From the NCBI GenBank assembly GCA_017647795.1, contig JAGCJX010000013.1:1-43171 (forward strand): a stretch of DNA of 43,171 nt, read 5' to 3'. Under the pieces are notes generated by a model. It saw only the letters and a program-made list of their open reading frames with translations. It was not told the origin of the DNA and ran no database searches. Below are positions 19,333 through 34,400 of this stretch, piece by piece. Numbering within the stretch: position 1 is the first letter of the stretch; every line of letters begins with the position of its first letter. Position numbers and translations under genes: made by a program. This DNA is from Bacteroidales bacterium. Lineage in GTDB: Bacteria > Bacteroidota > Bacteroidia > Bacteroidales > UBA932.

Positions 19333-20556
19333 ATGAAAAGAGGAACTTCTTGGCTCAAAATACTGTTCTGCATCGGTGCTATCGCCTTTGCAATTCTTTT
19401 GTTGACCACTTCTTGCCAGCAAAAGGACACCGATCCTGCAGCAAAGTACAAGGAAATCATTGCTGAAATCAAGAAAGAATATGCACCGGACCGCCGGGAC
19501 AAGACCTTTGACGTTACCGCCGAAGAAAAAGACGGCCAATGGGTTGTGAGCGGTTCGACAACCGAAGCAGCCGCATTGGATGCGTTGAGAGAACGCCTGG
19601 AACAAGCCGACAAAAAAGCAGTGGCGGAAGTCCGTATGCTCCCCGACACCGCACAACTTGGCGACCGAACCTGGGGGGTAGCCACCCTTTCTTCCACTTC
19701 CTTGCGTTACGGAGCCAACTACTCAGCCGAAATGGCGACCCAAGTTCCGATGGGCACCCCGTTGCGCGTGTTGGAAAAACGCAGTTACTGGTACCGTGTC
19801 ATCACACCGGAAGGTTACACTGCCTGGACCACAACCACCGGCGTATCCCGCATGAACGAGACCGAGTTCGAAGCCTGGAAAGCTACCGACAAAGTCATGG
19901 TAACCGCCGACTTCGTACAAGTACTGGAACAACCCAAAGCCGATGCAGCAACTGTCAGCGACGCCATTTTGGGCAACATCCTGGCCGTTGATCACCAAAG
20001 CCGCGGCCAATACATTGCAGTCCACCTTCCCGACGGACGCCAAGGTTGGATCCTGCGCTCGGCAACCGTTCCCTTCGACAAATGGCTGGACAGCCGCAAC
20101 CCCACCGAGGCAAACATCCTGACCACCGCCTTCCACTTCAACGGTTATCCCTACTTGTGGGGAGGTACCACCACAAAAGCCGTGGACTGCAGCGGTTTCA
20201 CCAAGACGGTTTACTTCCTCAATGGCATCATCCTGCGTCGCGACGCTTCCCAACAAGCGAAGACCGGTACCGAAATCGAAGTCACCGACAACTTTGAAAA
20301 CCTCCGTCCGGGCGACTTGCTCTTCTTCGGACGCAAGGCCACTGCAGAGAAAAAAGAAAGCATTACCCACGTGGGTATCTATATGGGCGACCAACGTTTC
20401 ATCCACTCCGCTTCCCGCGTCAAGATCAACTCCTTGAACCCCGAAGCCGAAGACTATTACGATGGATCCAAGAACCTGGTTCGCGTACGCCGCATCCTGG
20501 GCAACCAAGACCAAGAAACCGGCATCACTTCCATCAAGAACCACCCGTGGTACTAG
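19333..20556 (+). CDS. SH3-domain NlpC/P60 endopeptidase lipoprotein
   Basis: This 407-residue lipoprotein has a signal ending ILLLTTSC. A helical N-terminal part is followed by SH3b-type modules (RYGANYSAEMATQVPMGTPL; VMVTADFVQVLEQP) and a C-terminal NlpC/P60 domain with catalytic Cys286 in AVDCSGFTK and His346 in ITHVGIYMGD. Bacteroides and Bacillus relatives (YkfC type) cut gamma-D-Glu-diamino acid bonds in peptidoglycan peptides, releasing L-Ala-D-Glu. The next gene, 28 bp on, encodes the epimerase that acts on that dipeptide, which strongly supports this role. I start at the ATG at 19333, where the signal peptide begins. Confidence 0.92.
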   Translation: MKRGTSWLKILFCIGAIAFAILLLTTSCQQKDTDPAAKYKEIIAEIKKEYAPDRRDKTFDVTAEEKDGQWVVSGSTTEAAALDALRERLEQADKKAVAEVRMLPDTAQLGDRTWGVATLSSTSLRYGANYSAEMATQVPMGTPLRVLEKRSYWYRVITPEGYTAWTTTTGVSRMNETEFEAWKATDKVMVTADFVQVLEQPKADAATVSDAILGNILAVDHQSRGQYIAVHLPDGRQGWILRSATVPFDKWLDSRNPTEANILTTAFHFNGYPYLWGGTTTKAVDCSGFTKTVYFLNGIILRRDASQQAKTGTEIEVTDNFENLRPGDLLFFGRKATAEKKESITHVGIYMGDQRFIHSASRVKINSLNPEAEDYYDGSKNLVRVRRILGNQDQETGITSIKNHPWY

Positions 20557-20584
20557 TATCCCAACCCAATAACTGTACAATGTG

Positions 20585-21757
20585 ATGAAAAGCAACCGCA
20601 GAACATTCTTAAAAACAGCCGGTCTGATGACCGCTGCCGCCGCCTTTATGGATCCGGCCACTTTGTTTGCACAACGGAAAACCCGCAAGGGCAGTGGAAA
20701 CAAGAACCTCCAACTGGATTGGGAAAACTTCAACGGAGAAATGAAATACACCTTCACCATCTCCGGATCTTCCCGCAAAACTACACCGATTGTCATCACC
20801 CGCCTGACCTGGGACGGTTACACCGGTTACGGAGAAGCCGCCATGCCTCCGTACTTGGGAGAAACCCAAGCTTCGGTCAACGAGTTCTTGATCAAAGTCA
20901 GCCAACAAGTGTTGCCGTTGTTCAACGACCCGTTCCGCATTGCGGACATTCTGGCAGCCGTTGACAAACTCACAACCAACAATACCGCTGCCAAAGCGGC
21001 TGTAGACATTGCGCTGCACGACTTGGTCGGCAACATCATGGGCCAACCCTGGTGGAAAATCTGGGGTTTCAACCCGGACACCTGCCCGTTGACCTCCTAC
21101 ACCATCGGATACGATGCTGACGACAACGTGGTGAACGAAAAAATTGAAGAAGCTTCCTGGACCAAGGTCATCAAAGTAAAACTCGGTATGTCGGAAAAAG
21201 AAGACAAGCGTATGATCAACCTCATCCGCGCCAAAACCGACACCGTCATCTGCATCGACGCAAACCAAGGCTGGAGGGACAAACACTATGCGTTGGACAT
21301 GATCAACTGGTTGAGCGAACGCAACGTAAACATGATCGAACAACCGATGCCGAAGCTCTGGCTGGACGATGCTGCGTGGGTTACCGAACGCAGTCCCCTG
21401 CCCGTCATTGCGGACGAGGCTTGCCAACGCCTGACTGACATCCCCAACTTGAAAGGTGCATACCACGGCATCAACATCAAACTGATGAAATGTACCGGTA
21501 TGCGCGAAGCCCGCGAAATGGTTTCCCTGGCACAATCCCTCCACATGAAACTCATGATTGGATGTATGACCGAAACCTCCATCGCCATTTCTGCAGCAGC
21601 CCAACTGGCTCCGGTCATGGAATGGGCGGACTTGGACGGCAATGTTCTCATCGCCAACGACTGCTTTGACGGTATGAAACTTGTAAACGGACGAATCACA
21701 TTGGATGACAAACCGGGCTTGGGTCTGACCCCGAAACCGGGCATCATCTCCTTGTAA
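20585..21757 (+). CDS. L-Ala-D/L-Glu (dipeptide) epimerase with Tat signal
   Basis: This enolase-superfamily (muconate-lactonising subgroup) enzyme has the active-site pattern Lys-x-Lys (VIKVKLG, Lys197 and Lys199), metal ligands in CIDANQGW, IEQP and IADEA, and the opposing lysine in NIKLMKCTG (Lys299). Such enzymes interconvert L-Ala-D-Glu and L-Ala-L-Glu during recycling of murein peptides. The N-terminus SNRRTFLKTAG followed by a hydrophobic stretch ending LFAQ is a twin-arginine signal, so the enzyme should be exported folded. It is paired with the NlpC/P60 lipoprotein. The ATG at 20585 is preferred to the GTG just before it. Confidence 0.9.
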   Translation: MKSNRRTFLKTAGLMTAAAAFMDPATLFAQRKTRKGSGNKNLQLDWENFNGEMKYTFTISGSSRKTTPIVITRLTWDGYTGYGEAAMPPYLGETQASVNEFLIKVSQQVLPLFNDPFRIADILAAVDKLTTNNTAAKAAVDIALHDLVGNIMGQPWWKIWGFNPDTCPLTSYTIGYDADDNVVNEKIEEASWTKVIKVKLGMSEKEDKRMINLIRAKTDTVICIDANQGWRDKHYALDMINWLSERNVNMIEQPMPKLWLDDAAWVTERSPLPVIADEACQRLTDIPNLKGAYHGINIKLMKCTGMREAREMVSLAQSLHMKLMIGCMTETSIAISAAAQLAPVMEWADLDGNVLIANDCFDGMKLVNGRITLDDKPGLGLTPKPGIISL

Positions 21758-21796
21758 TCAATAAAACAAACACATTAACAAATAAACGTTACTACC

Positions 21797-22069
21797 ATGA
21801 ACTTGAGAGTATTTAAAAAAGACGTAGATTATTTAGTAGAAGAAATCATTTCTGACGCTTTGTTGGGATTGAACTTTGCACAAGGAAACGAAAAAGAAGA
21901 CGTAATCTACAACGTAATCAGCGAAGCCATCGCTTTGCGCGAAGCTATCTATATCAAGATCAACCACTACGATCGTGAAAATGCCCGTGCTTACTTCAAC
22001 GGTGTTCACACTGAATTCTTGAAAGCATTGGACAGCTTGTTCGAAAAATTGAGCGAAACTGCTCGCTAG
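21797..22069 (+). CDS. Small conserved helical protein of unknown function
   Basis: This 90-residue acidic protein is predicted to be almost all alpha-helical (LVEEIISDALLGLNFA, EAIALREAIYIKI, FLKALDSLFEKLSE). It has no signal peptide, metal motif or recognisable domain. Regular codon use like that of the neighbouring genes, a clean ATG and a strong terminator 18 bp after the stop support a real gene. It follows the epimerase by 39 bp and may be read from the same transcript, with no evidence of a shared function. I do not recognise a named family. Confidence 0.8.
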   Translation: MNLRVFKKDVDYLVEEIISDALLGLNFAQGNEKEDVIYNVISEAIALREAIYIKINHYDRENARAYFNGVHTEFLKALDSLFEKLSETAR

Positions 22070-22087
22070 TCATTCGCAACAGCACCT

Positions 22088-22135
22088 AAAAATCCGGAAG
22101 AACCGCCGTTTTGGCAGTCTCTTCCGGATTTTTTC
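22088..22135 (+). terminator. Intrinsic terminator
   Basis: A stem AAAATCCGGAAG (22089-22100) against CTTCCGGATTTT (22121-22132), with a 20-nt loop that has minor pairing, is followed by T-rich DNA. It closes the NlpC/P60-epimerase-small protein unit. Confidence 0.85.
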
Positions 22136-22169
22136 TTTTCGGAATGTTATTTGTTAGAGAGGGGTTACT

Positions 22170-22847
22170 ATGATGAATTTTGAAATTTTCTTATTGATTG
22201 CCATCGGCATCGCCGGCTTTCTGGTACAAACCAAATTGCAAAACGTATTTAAGAAGTATTCAAAGGTCCTTTCTCCGGGCGGACTGACCGGCCGCGAGGT
22301 TGCCGAAAAGATGTTGCGGGACAACGGCATCTACGACGTCCGTGTCACCTGTGTTGCCGGCCAACTCACCGACCACTACAATCCGGCCACCAAGACCGTC
22401 AACCTGAGTGAAGGCGTTTACCAATCGAACAGCGTTGCTGCTGCTGCTGTGGCAGCCCACGAATGCGGCCACGCCGTACAACACGCCACCGGCTACGCCC
22501 CGTTGAAAATGCGTTCCCGCCTAGTCCCCGTAGTCCAAATCTCCTCCATGCTCTCCCAACTGGTCATCATCCTCGGCATTTTCACCCTGCACAGCTTCCC
22601 CGCTTTGTTTTGGCTGGGCATTGCCATGTTTGCAATGATCCTGGTGTTCAGCCTCATTACCTTACCGGTGGAATACAACGCATCGCATCGGGCCCTGGCT
22701 TGGCTGGAAGGTTCCCGTACCCTGCGGACAATGGAAGTTGAACAAGCCCGTGAAGCCCTGACCTGGGCTGCCCGCACCTACTTGGTCGCCGCCCTGTCAG
22801 CCCTTGCTTCGCTGATTTACTACCTGGGATTCGCCGATCGGGACTAA
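22170..22847 (+). CDS. Membrane zinc metallopeptidase (YugP family)
   Basis: This 225-residue protein has an N-terminal membrane segment (FEIFLLIAIGIAGFLVQ), the zinc motif AAHECGHAVQHA (HExxH variant, near residues 96-100) and two further hydrophobic segments (LVIILGIFTLHSFPALFWLGIAMFAMI and LVAALSALASLIYYLGF). This layout is that of the neutral zinc metallopeptidase 2/YugP family. Cellular substrates are unknown, though membrane protein turnover is plausible. ATG codons at 22170 and 22173 are both possible starts. It is monocistronic. Confidence 0.9.
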   Translation: MMNFEIFLLIAIGIAGFLVQTKLQNVFKKYSKVLSPGGLTGREVAEKMLRDNGIYDVRVTCVAGQLTDHYNPATKTVNLSEGVYQSNSVAAAAVAAHECGHAVQHATGYAPLKMRSRLVPVVQISSMLSQLVIILGIFTLHSFPALFWLGIAMFAMILVFSLITLPVEYNASHRALAWLEGSRTLRTMEVEQAREALTWAARTYLVAALSALASLIYYLGFADRD

Positions 22848-22877
22848 TTGCTGAAAAATTTTTTCAACGCAACTTAG

Positions 22878-22909
22878 TTTGGCATAAGATTTGAATAATT
22901 CTAATTTAG
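22878..22909 (+). promoter_or_regulatory. Probable rubredoxin promoter
   Basis: TTTGG (22878-22882) is followed after 19 bp by TAATTTAG (22902-22909), one base off TAnnTTTG. This predicts a leader of about 40 nt. Confidence 0.4.
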
Positions 22910-22954
22910 AAAAATAAATGAATAGAAATAATAACCTTTAATACCATTAGAATT

Positions 22955-23116
22955 ATGAAAAAGTACAGATGCACCGTTTGTGATTGGATTTATGACCCTG
23001 CAATTGGAGACCCGGACAGTGGAATCCAACCGGGAACTGCTTTCGAAGATATTCCCAACGATTGGTCTTGCCCCTTGTGTGGTGTTACCAAAGAGGACTT
23101 CGAAGAAGTAGCCTAA
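22955..23116 (+). CDS. Rubredoxin
   Basis: This 53-residue protein has the complete rubredoxin pattern: CTVC (Cys6, Cys9) and CPLC (Cys39, Cys42) binding a single iron, with the conserved core [12 protein letters not shown] and [11 protein letters not shown]. Rubredoxins are one-electron carriers in the cytoplasm, in anaerobes often serving peroxide or superoxide detoxification (rubrerythrin, superoxide reductase) or ferredoxin-linked redox. No partner oxidoreductase is adjacent. The gene is monocistronic, with its own promoter-like sites and a terminator 17 bp after the stop codon. Confidence 0.97.
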   Translation: MKKYRCTVCDWIYDPAIGDPDSGIQPGTAFEDIPNDWSCPLCGVTKEDFEEVA

Positions 23117-23131
23117 TCACAACCCTTCATA

Positions 23132-23168
23132 CAAAAGAGACTGCCTCATTCCCGAGACAGTCTCTTTC
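23132..23168. terminator. Bidirectional terminator between rubredoxin and a lipoprotein gene
   Basis: A 10-bp stem AAAGAGACTG (23134-23143) against CAGTCTCTTT (23158-23167) lies between convergent genes. T-rich DNA follows on the plus strand, and the complement TTTTGT follows on the minus strand. Confidence 0.75.
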
Positions 23169-23185
23169 CTTTTGCATCGTAGGGA

Positions 23186-23689
23186 CTACTTGGACACCAG
23201 GATGGCCAAGGTACGGGGAGGCATGCTCAGATAAACACCCGAAACATTTCCCAGCGAGCCATTCACGGCTTTGTTGTCAAAAGCCAGGACATCATAATAG
23301 CCTGTGGGGATGGTAAAGCGGTATTTCTCGTCGCGCAAATTGGCCAAGACAAGCAAACGCTGTTCGTTGCCCTCCGCATCTTCCCAACACAGGGTGTAGC
23401 CTTTGGTGTTCTCCTCCAGTTTGGAGAGCATGCGCCAGTTCGGGTTGATTCCTTGCTCGTTGACCTCTTTAATCTGCGGATAGACCTCGCGGATTTCCAT
23501 CAGTCCCCTGACATATACTTTCTTTTGATCCGGCACCTGATCCCAATCCAATTGGGGATCTGCCGGGGAGAGCACACGTTTTGCCCAGTGAAAATTAGAG
23601 TTGGGATCAAAAGCAGGCTCTTGGTTGCCGCAAGCCGCGCAACCCAACATCAGGACCAAAGCAGTCAAATAGGCGATGATTCGTTTCAT
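23186..23689 (-). CDS. Small lipoprotein resembling a pullulanase C-terminal segment
   Basis: This 167-residue lipoprotein has a signal with cysteines at LMLGC and CAAC. The mature part reads like the end of a type I pullulanase (GH13): VLSPADPQLDWDQ and VYVRGLMEIREVYPQ resemble the SPDSVNQIDW and YYRGLIxLRKxHP region, and LLVLANLRDEKYRFTIPTGYYDVL to VYLSMPPRTLAILVSK resembles the beta-sandwich that follows the catalytic barrel. The barrel and all catalytic residues are absent. It may be a surface starch- or glycan-binding accessory or a relic made independent. It has its own promoter-like site and sits beside a fucosidase. The family call is by eye. Confidence 0.7.
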   Translation of the reverse strand: MKRIIAYLTALVLMLGCAACGNQEPAFDPNSNFHWAKRVLSPADPQLDWDQVPDQKKVYVRGLMEIREVYPQIKEVNEQGINPNWRMLSKLEENTKGYTLCWEDAEGNEQRLLVLANLRDEKYRFTIPTGYYDVLAFDNKAVNGSLGNVSGVYLSMPPRTLAILVSK

Positions 23690-23707
23690 GATACGTCAAT
23701 TTCTGGA

Positions 23708-23744
23708 CAAAGGTAACATCTTTCAAGGTTTTTAGTTACTTTTG
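23708..23744. promoter_or_regulatory. Divergent -7 elements
   Basis: On the minus strand TACCTTTG (23715-23708) serves the small lipoprotein gene, and on the plus strand TACTTTTG (23737-23744) serves the fucosidase gene. Both match TAnnTTTG. Neither has a clear -33 box. The boxes are 21 bp apart. Confidence 0.5.
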
Positions 23745-25038
23745 TGAACTACGAAACTGAAACATTATGAAAAAAACTATGAAATCATTGGGACTGCTGC
23801 TGAGTTTGCTGTTGGTTAGTCCCTCGCTGGTTGCACAAACCGAACCCGACCGAGACTGGATCTACGAACCGACCCCGGAGATTCTGAGTGCTCGTAAAGA
23901 ATTCCAGGACAATAAGTTTGGCATCTTCATCCACTGGGGAGTGTACAGCATGGTCGCTCGTGGCGAATGGGCCCTGCACTCTGGCGGATTGGACATTGAT
24001 GAATATGAACACTTGCCGGCAGCCTTCTACCCCTCCAAATTCAATGCAGCGGAATGGGTAGCAGCGGTCAAAGCCTGTGGTGCCAAATACATTTGTTTCA
24101 CCACCCGCCACCACGACGGTTTCTCCATGTTCCACACAGCAGAATCGGATTACAACGTTGTGGACGGCACTCCGTTCGGCCGTGATGTACTGAAAGAACT
24201 GGCCGACGAATGCCACAAACAAGGCATCCGCCTCCACCTCTACTATTCCCACATTGACTGGTTCCGTCCCGACTACCCGCTGGGCCGCACGGGCCACAAC
24301 ACCGGCCGCACCCTCGCTCCGGACTGGGAAGGCTACTACAACTTCATGAACCGACAACTTACCGAACTGCTGACCAACTACGGTCCGATCGGTGCAATCT
24401 GGTTCGACGGTCTTTGGGACAAAGACCAACAACCGGGCTTCGACTGGCAATTGGAAGAACAATACAAACTCGTCCACGCCTTGCAACCGAGCTGTATGGT
24501 TGCCAACAACCACCACATCACCCCGTACCCGGGCGAAGACATCCAGATCTTTGAACGCGACCTTCCGGGACAAAACCTGGCGGGCCTCTCGGGCCAAGAC
24601 ATCAGCCAACTACCACTGGAAACCTGCCAAACAATGAACGGCATGTGGGGCTACAAGATTCAAGACCGCAACTACAAGTCCACCAAAGAACTGGTTCACT
24701 TGCTGGTACGTGCGGCCGGTATGAACGGCAACTTGCTGCTGAATGTGGGACCCCGCCCCGACGGAGCCTTCCCGGACCAAGCTTTGGAACGCATGGCAGA
24801 AGTAGGTGCGTGGATGGAAACCTACGGCGAGACCCTGTACGGAACCCGCGGCGGCCAAGTAGAACCCCGTGAATGGGGCGTAACCACCCAAAAAGGCAAC
24901 AAGACCTTCGTCCACATCCTCAATGCGGAAGACACCGGCATCTTCTTGCCGATCAGCAAAGACAAAAAGGTAAAATCGTGTGTGCAGTTTGACAACCGTA
25001 CGCCGGTCCGCTACACCCAAGACAAGGACGGCATTCTC

Positions 25039-29901
<4,863 letters not shown>

Positions 29902-29928
29902 GCAAAATATGGATTCGTGGCTAGCTTC

Positions 29929-31299
29929 CTACACCAAGAAGAGGAAGCCCAAGCATACGATGATGCCCACCACAATCAAGTCGATCAAACAGAACCCCAT
30001 GATATCTTTCGCGCCAAGCTTGGCAATGGCCAAGGCAGGAATGGCCCAGAACGGCTGAATGAGGTTGGTCCATGCATCCCCCCAAGCCAACGCCATACCG
30101 GTCACAGCAGGATGAACGCCCAATTGGAGACCGGCAGGAATCATAATCGGCCCCTGCACAGCCCATTGTCCGCCACCCGAGGGAACAAAGATGTTCACCA
30201 ACCCCGCGCTCAAAAAGCTCACCAGCGGAAAGGTCTGTTCGTTGGAAATCTCCACACACCATTGGCTGATGGCACCCGCAATGGAAGCACCTTCGGCCGA
30301 AAGGCCCGTCATGATTCCCATAATCCCTGCATAAAAAGGGAATTGCAACAAGATGCCCGCACAAGAAGAGGTAGCTTTCGTCAACGAACGCACGTACTGG
30401 ATCGGGGTCTTGTGCAAGAGAATGCCCAACATCATGAAGAGCATGATGACCGCATTCAAATCAAAATTTCCTCCTTGAACAAACAGGGAAATGCACAAAT
30501 AGCCCAAGCCCAACAAGACCACCAAGCCCGAAAGCAGGCGACTGTTCTCCAGACGGGCTGCCGGGGTCCATTGGATTTCTCCCCCCTCCAGCAAACTGTC
30601 AGAGACAGACTCTGCCTTTTCTTCCAGCAATGCAGGTTCTACGCTGACCACTTCGGAACCCTTCGGGTGCATCAGAGCATTGATAACAATGAGGGCCAAG
30701 GTAACCGCACCCGCAATGATGAGGTTGAAACCGGAGAAAATGGTCTGTGAAACAGGAATTGGTTCGGTCAGGCAACCCGCGGAAGCATCCAGCAAGGCTT
30801 GACCTTGGGTCGCCATGGCCAAGGGGATGGACGCAGAAATTCCGCTATGCCACACCACAAACCCACTGTAGGCTGCGGCAATCAGCAAACGGTAATCGAC
30901 ACCCCGCACTGTACGGGCAATCTGTTTCGCAAAAATAACCCCGACAATCAAGCCAAAGCCCCAGTTGATCCAACAAGCCACCAACGAGACGGCCGACACC
31001 CACACAATGGCTTGTACGGGAGATTTCGGGAGACGGGCAATGCGACCCAGCGCCTTGCGTACCGGCTCGCTATCAGCCAAGGCAGAACCACAGACCAGCA
31101 CCAAGGCCATCTGCATGGAAAACGACAAAAGGCTCCAGACCCCGTTTCCCCAATGGGTCACCACCTCTACGGGGGAATTACCCAACCCGAAGATGGAAGC
31201 CGCCAAGGCGACAAAGGTCAAGAGAATGGCGAAGATAAAAGGTTCCGGCAGGTAACGTTGTACCAGCTTGACACAGGCATTGATCAATCGATGAAACAT
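29929..31299 (-). CDS. atoE: AtoE-type short-chain fatty acid transporter
   Basis: This 456-residue inner-membrane protein has about ten hydrophobic helices and the TIGR00366/AtoE features INWGFGLIVGVIFAKQIAR, GFVVWHSGISASIPL, FVPSGGGQWAVQGPI and GDAWTNLIQPFW. AtoE proteins take up short-chain fatty acids such as butyrate or acetoacetate. The frame is open upstream to 31365, but the ATG at 31299 gives the conserved start MFHRLINACVKLVQRYLP and follows the promoter at a sensible distance. It converges on the GH2 gene with only 27 bp between the stop codons. It stands alone, without atoDA or atoB neighbours. Confidence 0.92.
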   Translation of the reverse strand: MFHRLINACVKLVQRYLPEPFIFAILLTFVALAASIFGLGNSPVEVVTHWGNGVWSLLSFSMQMALVLVCGSALADSEPVRKALGRIARLPKSPVQAIVWVSAVSLVACWINWGFGLIVGVIFAKQIARTVRGVDYRLLIAAAYSGFVVWHSGISASIPLAMATQGQALLDASAGCLTEPIPVSQTIFSGFNLIIAGAVTLALIVINALMHPKGSEVVSVEPALLEEKAESVSDSLLEGGEIQWTPAARLENSRLLSGLVVLLGLGYLCISLFVQGGNFDLNAVIMLFMMLGILLHKTPIQYVRSLTKATSSCAGILLQFPFYAGIMGIMTGLSAEGASIAGAISQWCVEISNEQTFPLVSFLSAGLVNIFVPSGGGQWAVQGPIMIPAGLQLGVHPAVTGMALAWGDAWTNLIQPFWAIPALAIAKLGAKDIMGFCLIDLIVVGIIVCLGFLFLV

Positions 31300-31334
31300 A
31301 ATCCTAAAATTAGAAGTATCGTTTAAGCAGTGCA

Positions 31335-31365
31335 CAAATGTAAACTTTTCAGCCCCAACCGCCAA
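31335..31365 (-). promoter_or_regulatory. Promoter of atoE
   Basis: The minus strand reads TTGG (31365-31362), 19 bp, then TACATTTG (31342-31335), a good match to the Bacteroidota consensus. The predicted start is near 31330. Confidence 0.6.
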
Positions 31366-31373
31366 GGAAATGG

Positions 31374-31407
31374 CACAAAAAAAGGCGCCGCATTGCTGCA
31401 GCGCCTT
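31374..31407 (-). terminator. Terminator of the repeat lipoprotein gene
   Basis: On the minus strand AAGGCGC (31407-31401) pairs with GCGCCTT (31388-31382) over a 12-nt loop and is followed by a run of T. Confidence 0.82.
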
Positions 31408-31436
31408 GATCTAAAAATGATTCGAACTATCTCCGA

Positions 31437-34400
31437 TTATTTGGGGTTGTTCAAACCACGGATTTCGCCAGTGTATTCTCCGGTCAACACGCCAGAAGCA
31501 GTTTCGATGTTGTATACCAAATGATATCCTTCTGCGACGTGGCTAACGGTCAAGGTACCAGCAGTGGGAACTTCCATACCGTTGCCCAAGTTGATTTGTG
31601 AGTAGTCTGACCAGATGGTGAAACCTGAGAAAGCTGAAGATACAGTGTATTCAGCTTCTCCCAAAATGTTTTGGTAAGCAAGATCTTCGTTCACATAACC
31701 CCAGTCCATCAAACAGAATTGTGCAGTTACGCTTTGTCCGTTGATGTTACCTTGGAGTTCAAGAGCAAGACCCATACCATCATATTCCCAGTATGCATAG
31801 GTAAAAGTTACTTCGAACGGATGAGTTTCTTGATCACCACCACCTACTTCTTCGCCAATGGGACCTTCGTAGTGAGCACGGAAGATTTTCTTGCTTTCGG
31901 TCCAAGTGTAGCCATCGTAAAGGATAGTGTAAGTATTGCCAGTTTTTTCAACTTTGATGTATCCATCGTTCATGTAGTAGGGATAGTCACGAGGCATATC
32001 TACGATGGTAGCAGCGCAGTCGTTACCATTGAAAGTAAATGCATCAGAACCGTCATACCAGTAGCAAGCAGTGTAAACACCCGGTTCAATTTGACCATTT
32101 TCGTCCACTTTAGCAGCGTTGAAAGAAAGGGTCATGGTATCGCCATGAGCGTTGGTCATCAAGAACATGTCACCACCATTGCTTTCACCAGTGTATTCAA
32201 TAGAATCGAAGAACAATTCGATGTCAGCAGGGTAAGTATAACCCGGGTTTTGGAACGGGTTGCTTGAAGATTCAGTTTTGAAAATCAAACCTGAGTAAGA
32301 AGCGATCACTTCAGTCATCAAGTCGTTTTCAACAGCGATGTCGATTTGGTAACCTTCGCTCAAGTGAGTAACGGTTACAGTACCTTTCGCCAAGTTCAAA
32401 CGAGAATCTTCGTCTTCACCTTCTTGCATCCAACCGCCTTTCACGCAGTTTACGCTTTCGTCGTTACCTACGGTGTAAACGCCTTCAGGGATCAAACCGA
32501 GACCCGGATCGTTGGGAGCGATCAAAGGCAAGTACAATTGGTGTTCGCCACCGGTAGTGGTCACATACAAGTCAAAGTAACCTTGACCACTGTGTGAACC
32601 TTGGATGAGTTCAACACCGGTGTTGATGGTTACGTCGTTCCAAGGAATCGGAGGGTTGTTGAAAGTATACCAGTTGTTCGGATCTGCCGGAACAATGCCA
32701 TTGTAAGTATAAGAGAATTCAGTACCTGCAGCGTCAGTACCTTCAATAGCGATTGAGTAACCTTCTTCCAAGTGAGCGACGGTCATTGTACCGCTTTGCA
32801 AAGGTTGGTAACCATTGAGGTAGCAACCTGACCAAGTACCGTGGATATAGAAGTCACCGTATTGAGAACCAGTTTCCCAAGAAACGTTGGGGTCGATTTT
32901 GTATTCACCTTCCGGGATTACGCCCCATACGTCGCCTGAGCAGTAAACGCACAAGTACAACAAGTCGTTGCCGTTTTCAGCTGCGTCACGGAAGAACAAT
33001 TCATATTCACCAGGTTGCCATGAACCTTTACCAAATACGTAAACTTCGTTTTGAGGGTTGTCGCCACCGCCAGGTTGGGTGATATCGGGATCCCAATCCC
33101 AGTGTTTGCCGATTACGCCTTCGTAAGTAGCTTTGATGGTAGTACCCAAAGCGCTCTTCATGTTCAAAATCAAACGGTATGCACCTTCCATGTGTTCTAC
33201 AGTGAAAGTAGATTCCGGATCCAAAGCAATGTAAGTACCGTCTTCACCCAATTGGATGTGAGCCCAACCGTCAGCTGCGTTGATCAAGCATTCGCCCGCG
33301 GGAACTTCTTCCATAGAACCGTAGTAAGGAGTGTAAGTTCCTTCCGGAAGAACACCGTCAGTAATTTCAGGAGTGAACAAGGGCAAGAACATATTGTAGG
33401 GACCGTCTTCGGTAGTCAACCACAAAGTAAAGTTGGTCGGATTGGTGTCATAGAATTGAGCACCTACTGAGGTAACGGTTGTTTCGATCACATCATCATT
33501 AACGGGTACCGGCGGGTTGCCAAAGTTTTCACCTTCAAACAAACCGTTGATGATACCTTCGTAAGAAACGTTCACAGCGTCACCGTTTTCGTTCACGATG
33601 TCGATGGACACTTTGTAACCTTCTTCCAAGTGTTCAACCGCTACGTTACCTTCCAACAAAGCATATTGTTGTTCGTAGTTACCGAAGTAAGTGATTGAAC
33701 CCGCACCGTGTACGAAGTATTCACCGTTTGCGATAGCATCGTTGAGATCTTCGGGATTTTCGTAGGGAACTACCGGATAATCAGCTTCCGGGAGAATGTT
33801 TGCTACAGAAGTTTCGCAGTACATATCCAAGAACACGTTCATACCGTCGGTCAATACGATTTGGAAACCGTAGTTGTTGATGCCCCATCTACGGCCGTAG
33901 ATGGTGTAGATATCAACGTCACCAGGAGTAGCAGGCTCTTCAGTAGTCATTTCCAACACTTCAGAAACAGCGGTTTTGCCTTGGTTTGAAGCAGCAGCGA
34001 TTACATAGTAAGTAGTTTCAGCAGTCAAGTTTTCAACTACAACAGTAGCTTCCGCTTCAACTTCAGTACCGTTTTCCAAAATTGCTTCAGCAGCGGGAGC
34101 TTCACCTTCGGTGTAAACTACGTAAGCTACTTTTTCAGCGTTGGTTGCAGCAACAGAGAAAGCAATGGTAGTTTCGGTAACATCACCTGCAGTCAAAGCA
34201 ACGGTGGGATCTTCGATAACTACTTGAGCTTCCAAAGTTTTCATTTTCAACGCAGTAGAAACTTTGGTCACAGACTCATTCTTAACAGCTGCTACGAATA
34301 CATATTCAGTGTTCGCAGTCAAATCAGTTACAGTTTGAGTTGATTCTTTGGTAGCGTCAATAGACACACCTTCTGAAAGAATCACTTCAGCAGTGGGGAT

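Noticed and set aside
19254..19697. N-terminal extension of the YhcH-family protein to about 300 residues
   Set aside because: The extension is antisense to the NlpC/P60 lipoprotein gene and the family starts at MIIDSL.
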